Of a DNA stretch of 64,000 nucleotides, positions 60,614 to 64,000 are shown in pieces. Both the position numbers and the translations under genes were made by a program. The stretch's first letter is position 1. The number at the start of each line of letters is the position of its first letter. This stretch comes from Bacillus sp. J37 (GTDB taxonomy: Bacteria; Bacillota; Bacilli; Bacillales; Bacillaceae), in assembly GCF_000518865.1 (NCBI RefSeq), contig NZ_JAEK01000006.1:62224-126223 (forward strand). Direction: 5' to 3'. Below the pieces are notes generated by a model that worked only from the letters and a program-made list of their open reading frames with translations, was not told where the DNA came from and made no database searches.

Positions 60614-62227
60614 CTATCCCTGTATTAATGCCTTTATGCGAAATGCCAGTCGTAATCTGAGTGTTTCATCGGGTTCTTTTAAACTTCTGCCTATAATCTC
60701 CTCGCATTTTTCGAGCCGGTAAATGACTGTGTTGCGGTGGACGTACAAACGTTTGGCAGTTTCTGATAACTGGCAATGAGTTTCAAGAAAAACGGATAAT
60801 GTGTGCAATAAAACTTGGTGATCTTTTTTTGTATCATCTGTAAATGACTGAAATGTATCATCATAGAATTTTTTTAATTGCTCGTATGGAATCATCCTGA
60901 GAATTTCGGGGACTTTTTTCGGCTGATATAGTTCGATAAACTGTTTTTTACCTGACATGTTTCCGTGATACAGAGCATCTTTTGCTTCTTTATATGACAC
61001 TGTTACATTTGTAAGCTCTTCAGCATACACGCTAATTCCGAATGAAAGATCTTTTTGGTAGTGGGCGGAAACTTTCATTTGTATTCTTTTTAATAGACTT
61101 ATAAAAGGTTGTTCAATATCCTTCCACCCTGACCGAAGTTCCAATAATAAGATAAATGTTTGATCCATTGTAAAAAGGTGGACTATTGCTTCGTTATTTT
61201 GGACTTCGAATTCAATTGTGTCATAAATAAAATCGGTTACTGTTTGATATTGTAGATAGGATTGTTTATTATCCTCTTCGCTAATCTCTCCAACTGCACA
61301 TAAATAACGTTGACCGCTTTTTAGGCCAAATTCTTTTCCACGGCTAATAATCTCATCTGAAGTTGAAAATGTACCGTTGACAAAGTTTGTGAAAAATTCA
61401 TTCTGAATTCGTTTTTTATTTTGTTTTAAGGCATTTTCCTTCATTAATTCAAATGCAATGACATTTGATGCTTGTTTTATCGTTAAAATGGTCGTCCGAT
61501 CTGTTAAAGGGATAAATCCTAAAATACAAAGATAGTGATATTGTTTATGTGTATAGACAGGGAACAATGTTACAGTCAGCTGTTTTTCACCTATCAGGGT
61601 AAATGTTGACAATGATTTTGTTGATAAATGAAAGGAAAATCCTTTATATTGAAGGGATTCCAATTGTGAAAATAAGCTAGAATGATCAATGGTGCTCGTG
61701 GGCATTAAATGATCATTTAATAAGTAAACGGGCAATTGGGTAAGGGAAGAAACATTATCAATAATTTCTTGGATTCCCTTCCCATTCATTATTTGATCTG
61801 TAAATTGCTGATGAATTTCCATCGCTTGGTGGAGTTCGTTTGTTCGAATATCAAGTATAAAGCTAAGGGATTTATTCACAATATCTCCTAAAGATGTCTC
61901 AACAGGGAGTTCTAATAAAGGTAAATTCAGTTTGTTTGCCAGGTTGATAGCTTCTATGGGTATTTCTTGTAAAAAACGTTTCGTTTTAATGCCTAAGCCC
62001 GAGCAATTTTGTTTTACCATCGCTTCTATTAATGCAAGTAAAGACTTAAGGTCTTCTTTAAAATGAAAAGCAGTGGTAACGAGTAATTCGTTTTGTTTTA
62101 GAAAGTGAATAATATCAGGAGCATCCATCATGTTCACGGTATTCACTTCTCGATTTAATCCTTGTGCTCCTGCAACTAATCTAGTACCGGAAAAAATAGG
62201 TAAGTTCATTAATTCACTTAATTTCAT
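60614..62227 (-). CDS. pucR: PucR-type purine catabolism regulator
   Basis: Cytoplasmic regulator, 537 aa. N-terminal PucR domain (residues 1-120; SGTRLVAGAQGLNREV, LLVTTAFHF), a GGDEF-like middle part (about 290-430, RYLCAVGEI, LSFGISVYAEELTNV), and a C-terminal PucR HTH with CQLSETAKRLYVHRNTVIYR, one of the most conserved parts of the family. In B. subtilis PucR activates the puc genes with allantoin-type inducers. Start ATG 62227 lies 9 nt after AAAGG; the ATG at 62236 directly abuts it. Divergent from the allantoate amidohydrolase gene. Confidence 0.92.
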   Translation of the reverse strand: MKLSELMNLPIFSGTRLVAGAQGLNREVNTVNMMDAPDIIHFLKQNELLVTTAFHFKEDLKSLLALIEAMVKQNCSGLGIKTKRFLQEIPIEAINLANKLNLPLLELPVETSLGDIVNKSLSFILDIRTNELHQAMEIHQQFTDQIMNGKGIQEIIDNVSSLTQLPVYLLNDHLMPTSTIDHSSLFSQLESLQYKGFSFHLSTKSLSTFTLIGEKQLTVTLFPVYTHKQYHYLCILGFIPLTDRTTILTIKQASNVIAFELMKENALKQNKKRIQNEFFTNFVNGTFSTSDEIISRGKEFGLKSGQRYLCAVGEISEEDNKQSYLQYQTVTDFIYDTIEFEVQNNEAIVHLFTMDQTFILLLELRSGWKDIEQPFISLLKRIQMKVSAHYQKDLSFGISVYAEELTNVTVSYKEAKDALYHGNMSGKKQFIELYQPKKVPEILRMIPYEQLKKFYDDTFQSFTDDTKKDHQVLLHTLSVFLETHCQLSETAKRLYVHRNTVIYRLEKCEEIIGRSLKEPDETLRLRLAFRIKALIQG

Positions 62228-62377
62228 GAAATTCATCCTTTGTTAGATAATTTACAATTTTAATAGAGAACAGTATAAAAATTTAGTTAAAATAACCAAA
62301 GGATTTAGAGTCTGTTCTACATTTATGTACATGATTTTAAGGTATGATTGTTTTAAAATAAAAATGTATTACTATTA

Positions 62378-62394
62378 TGTAAATAAATATAACA
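62378..62394 (+). promoter_or_regulatory. TnrA/GlnR-type box before the allantoate amidohydrolase gene
   Basis: TGTAAATAAATATAACA fits TGTNA-N7-TNACA and shares AATAAATATAACA with the box at 57153. It lies in the pucR/pucF divergent region. Confidence 0.65.
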
Positions 62395-62428
62395 TTAAAT
62401 GTAAGGAAATAGAATAGGGGGGAATGAA

Positions 62429-63676
62429 TTGGTTGAAAATGTTGAAAAATCATCTGCCTTATTCAAGCAAATTGAACAAATGGTCGAGTGGTTAGCTTGT
62501 TTTGGTAGAAGTGAACGTAATGGTGTAACAAGGTTGCTATATTCAAAAGATTGGCAACAGGCTCAACAAGGTGTTGAGGGGTATATGAAAGGTATAGGTC
62601 TCTGCACATACTATGATGATGTAGGGAATTTATACGGCAGGCTTTCAGGAACAAATCAGAACTCAAATGTAATTCTTACAGGTTCACATATAGATACAGT
62701 GAGAGATGGCGGTAAGTATGATGGTGCGTATGGAATTATTGCTGGTATTATTGCTATTCAGTTTCTTTTTAAACAATATGGATCACCGAAGAAAACGATT
62801 GAAGTTGTGTCTTTATGTGAGGAAGAGGGCAGCCGCTTTCCGGTGACATACTGGGGATCGAGTAATATCACTGGGGTGAGAAAGCTGGCTGATATCCATG
62901 ATATCAAAGACTCGGAAGGAATAAGTTTTGTAAAAGCCATGAATGAGGCGGGATTTGGTCATGGTCACCACTGTCCTCCTAAACGGAATGATCTTGAATG
63001 TTTTATTGAAATGCATATTGAACAGGGAATCGTATTAGAAAAGGAAGCGAAAACAATTGGTATTGTTAGTCACATTGTTGGTCAACGAAGATATACGATT
63101 ACGGTTGAAGGAGAAAGTAATCATGCCGGGACGACACCTATGGGATTGCGGAAGGATGCTATGTATGCGGCAGCGGAAATGATTCAAATCCTCATTGAAA
63201 AGGGTAAAAATACCTCACCTGAACTTGTTGTGACTGTTGGGCAAATAATCGTAGAGCCAAATGTGTCTAATGTTATCCCAAGAAAGGCGATTTTTAGTCT
63301 TGATATAAGGCATAGTGAAGAGGAAGTGTTGAACTTGTTTTGTCATGAAACCTTCCAAGAGCTTGAATTAATATCTTTGAAACATCAAACATGTATATCC
63401 ATCAATAATTGGATGGATGAAACACCTGTAAAAATGTGTGAAAAATTAAATGAATTATCGGAAACGATCTTAGTGAAAGATCATATTCCATATAAAAAAA
63501 TGACAAGTGGTGCTGGGCATGATTCTCAAATTTTTGGTCAGTCCATCCCAACATTGCTTTTGTTTGTACCTAGTCAAAATGGAATCAGTCACTCGCCTTT
63601 AGAATTTACAAGAACGGAAGATTTAGAGGAAGGTATAAAAACGTTAATAAAAGTTTTATATGAACTAGCGTATTAG
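62429..63676 (+). CDS. pucF: Allantoate amidohydrolase
   Basis: M20-family metal-dependent amidohydrolase, 415 aa, turning allantoate into ureidoglycine (plus ammonia and CO2). Metal ligands are visible: GSHIDTV (His, Asp), LCEEEGSRF, EMHIEQG and the C-terminal GAGHDSQ with ISHSPLE. A dimerisation domain sits in the middle (GESNHAGTTPM). TTG 62429 lies 6 nt after the GGGGGG tract. Allantoinase (PucH), the preceding step, is not in the window. pucG follows after 14 bp. Confidence 0.92.
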   Translation: MVENVEKSSALFKQIEQMVEWLACFGRSERNGVTRLLYSKDWQQAQQGVEGYMKGIGLCTYYDDVGNLYGRLSGTNQNSNVILTGSHIDTVRDGGKYDGAYGIIAGIIAIQFLFKQYGSPKKTIEVVSLCEEEGSRFPVTYWGSSNITGVRKLADIHDIKDSEGISFVKAMNEAGFGHGHHCPPKRNDLECFIEMHIEQGIVLEKEAKTIGIVSHIVGQRRYTITVEGESNHAGTTPMGLRKDAMYAAAEMIQILIEKGKNTSPELVVTVGQIIVEPNVSNVIPRKAIFSLDIRHSEEEVLNLFCHETFQELELISLKHQTCISINNWMDETPVKMCEKLNELSETILVKDHIPYKKMTSGAGHDSQIFGQSIPTLLLFVPSQNGISHSPLEFTRTEDLEEGIKTLIKVLYELAY

Positions 63677-63690
63677 GAGGGAGAAAGAGG

Positions 63691-64000
63691 ATGGTTTACC
63701 AAGAAATAAATACACCGTTAAGAACAATTATGACACCAGGACCGGTTGAGGTTGACCCGAGGGTCCTTCGCGTAATGAGTACATCAATACTTGGACAATT
63801 TGATCCGGCTTTTACAGAGATAATGAATGAAACAATGGAAATGCTCCGAGAGATTTTTCAGACGAAAAACAATTGGGCATTTCCGATTGATGGAACGTCA
63901 CGATCTGGAATTGAAGCGGTGTTAAGTAGTGTGATTGAGCCTGGAGATAAAGTGCTTATTCCGATCTTTGGTAGGTTTGGACATTTACTAACTGAAATTG
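63691..64000 (+). CDS. pucG: Ureidoglycine-glyoxylate aminotransferase, 3' end cut by window
   Basis: N-terminal 103 codons of a class V PLP aminotransferase. RTIMTPGPVEVDPRVLRVMS and GQFDPAFTEIMNE are the family opening, and FPIDGTSRSGIEAVLSS is the PLP phosphate-binding region. In B. subtilis PucG moves the amino group of (S)-ureidoglycine to glyoxylate. AGGAGGGAG and AAAGAGG precede ATG 63691. The frame runs off the window end, so the PLP Lys cannot be checked. Confidence 0.88.
   Translation, partial: MVYQEINTPLRTIMTPGPVEVDPRVLRVMSTSILGQFDPAFTEIMNETMEMLREIFQTKNNWAFPIDGTSRSGIEAVLSSVIEPGDKVLIPIFGRFGHLLTEI

Noticed and set aside
62241-62256. Third TnrA box, TGTTAGATAATTTACA, before pucR
   Set aside because: The half-sites are 6 nt apart instead of 7, and it overlaps the pucR ribosome site.

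Overview
The window is A+T-rich, densely coded DNA from a Bacillaceae bacterium. The evidence is strong AGGAGG-type ribosome sites with GTG/TTG starts, U-tailed terminators, CcpA-type cre-like sites, and gene sets that match Bacillus subtilis modules: yesOPQ/R/T/W/Z, uxaC-exuR-uxaB-uxaA, araR/araNPQ, sacTPA and puc. Gene order differs from B. subtilis, so a related genus is likely. Species cannot be read from the sequence. No rRNA, tRNA, CRISPR array, phage or intact transposase was seen.

Layout. (1) 1-11.9 kb is a rhamnogalacturonan-I (RG-I) locus: YesO-type binding protein (cut by the window edge), permeases, a DUF624 protein, a second orphan YesO-type binding protein, GH105, CE12 acetylesterase, GH42 and a secreted PL11 lyase. 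(2) 12.2-17.7 kb is the galacturonate branch (uxaC, exuR, uxaB, uxaA), with a shared putative ExuR operator. (3) 17.8-22.4 kb holds a secreted esterase, an AraC regulator and an unassigned sugar isomerase/dehydrogenase pair. (4) 22.5-28.4 kb holds assorted genes: a J-like membrane protein, a lone degenerate receiver domain, a Bcr/CflA-type exporter, and an AraC regulator divergent from an oxidoreductase and an aldo/keto reductase. (5) 28.5-38.0 kb is a YesM/YesN-type two-component system with its ABC importer, a GH42 and a GH30. (6) 38.4-44.0 kb is AraR with AraP, AraQ, DUF624 and AraN, behind several AraR-like boxes. (7) 44.2-52.0 kb holds an orphan FruR-like regulator, then a fourth importer with its own two-component system. 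(8) 52.1-56.1 kb is sacT-sacP-sacA with a clear antiterminator leader. (9) 56.2-56.9 kb holds a CstR-like persulfide-sensor repressor and a VOC protein. (10) 57.2-64.0 kb is a purine (urate) catabolic cluster with two TnrA-like boxes, running off the window end.

How it works together. Polymers are cut outside the cell by the PL11 lyase and perhaps by the secreted esterase. Oligosaccharides enter by ABC importers. Four importer sets are present and none has an ATPase gene here, so a shared MsmX-type ATPase elsewhere is implied. Unsaturated galacturonyl, acetyl and galactosyl groups are removed inside the cell, and galacturonate goes through tagaturonate and altronate to KDG.

No single gene stands out as a wholly new system. 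The least explained structures are three intergenic arrays of short words repeated at near-constant periods (about 21, 52 and 20 nt), and a 22-bp promoter block shared exactly by two distant operons. The glycan handled by the GH42/GH30 locus and the substrate of the isomerase/dehydrogenase pair are also open.
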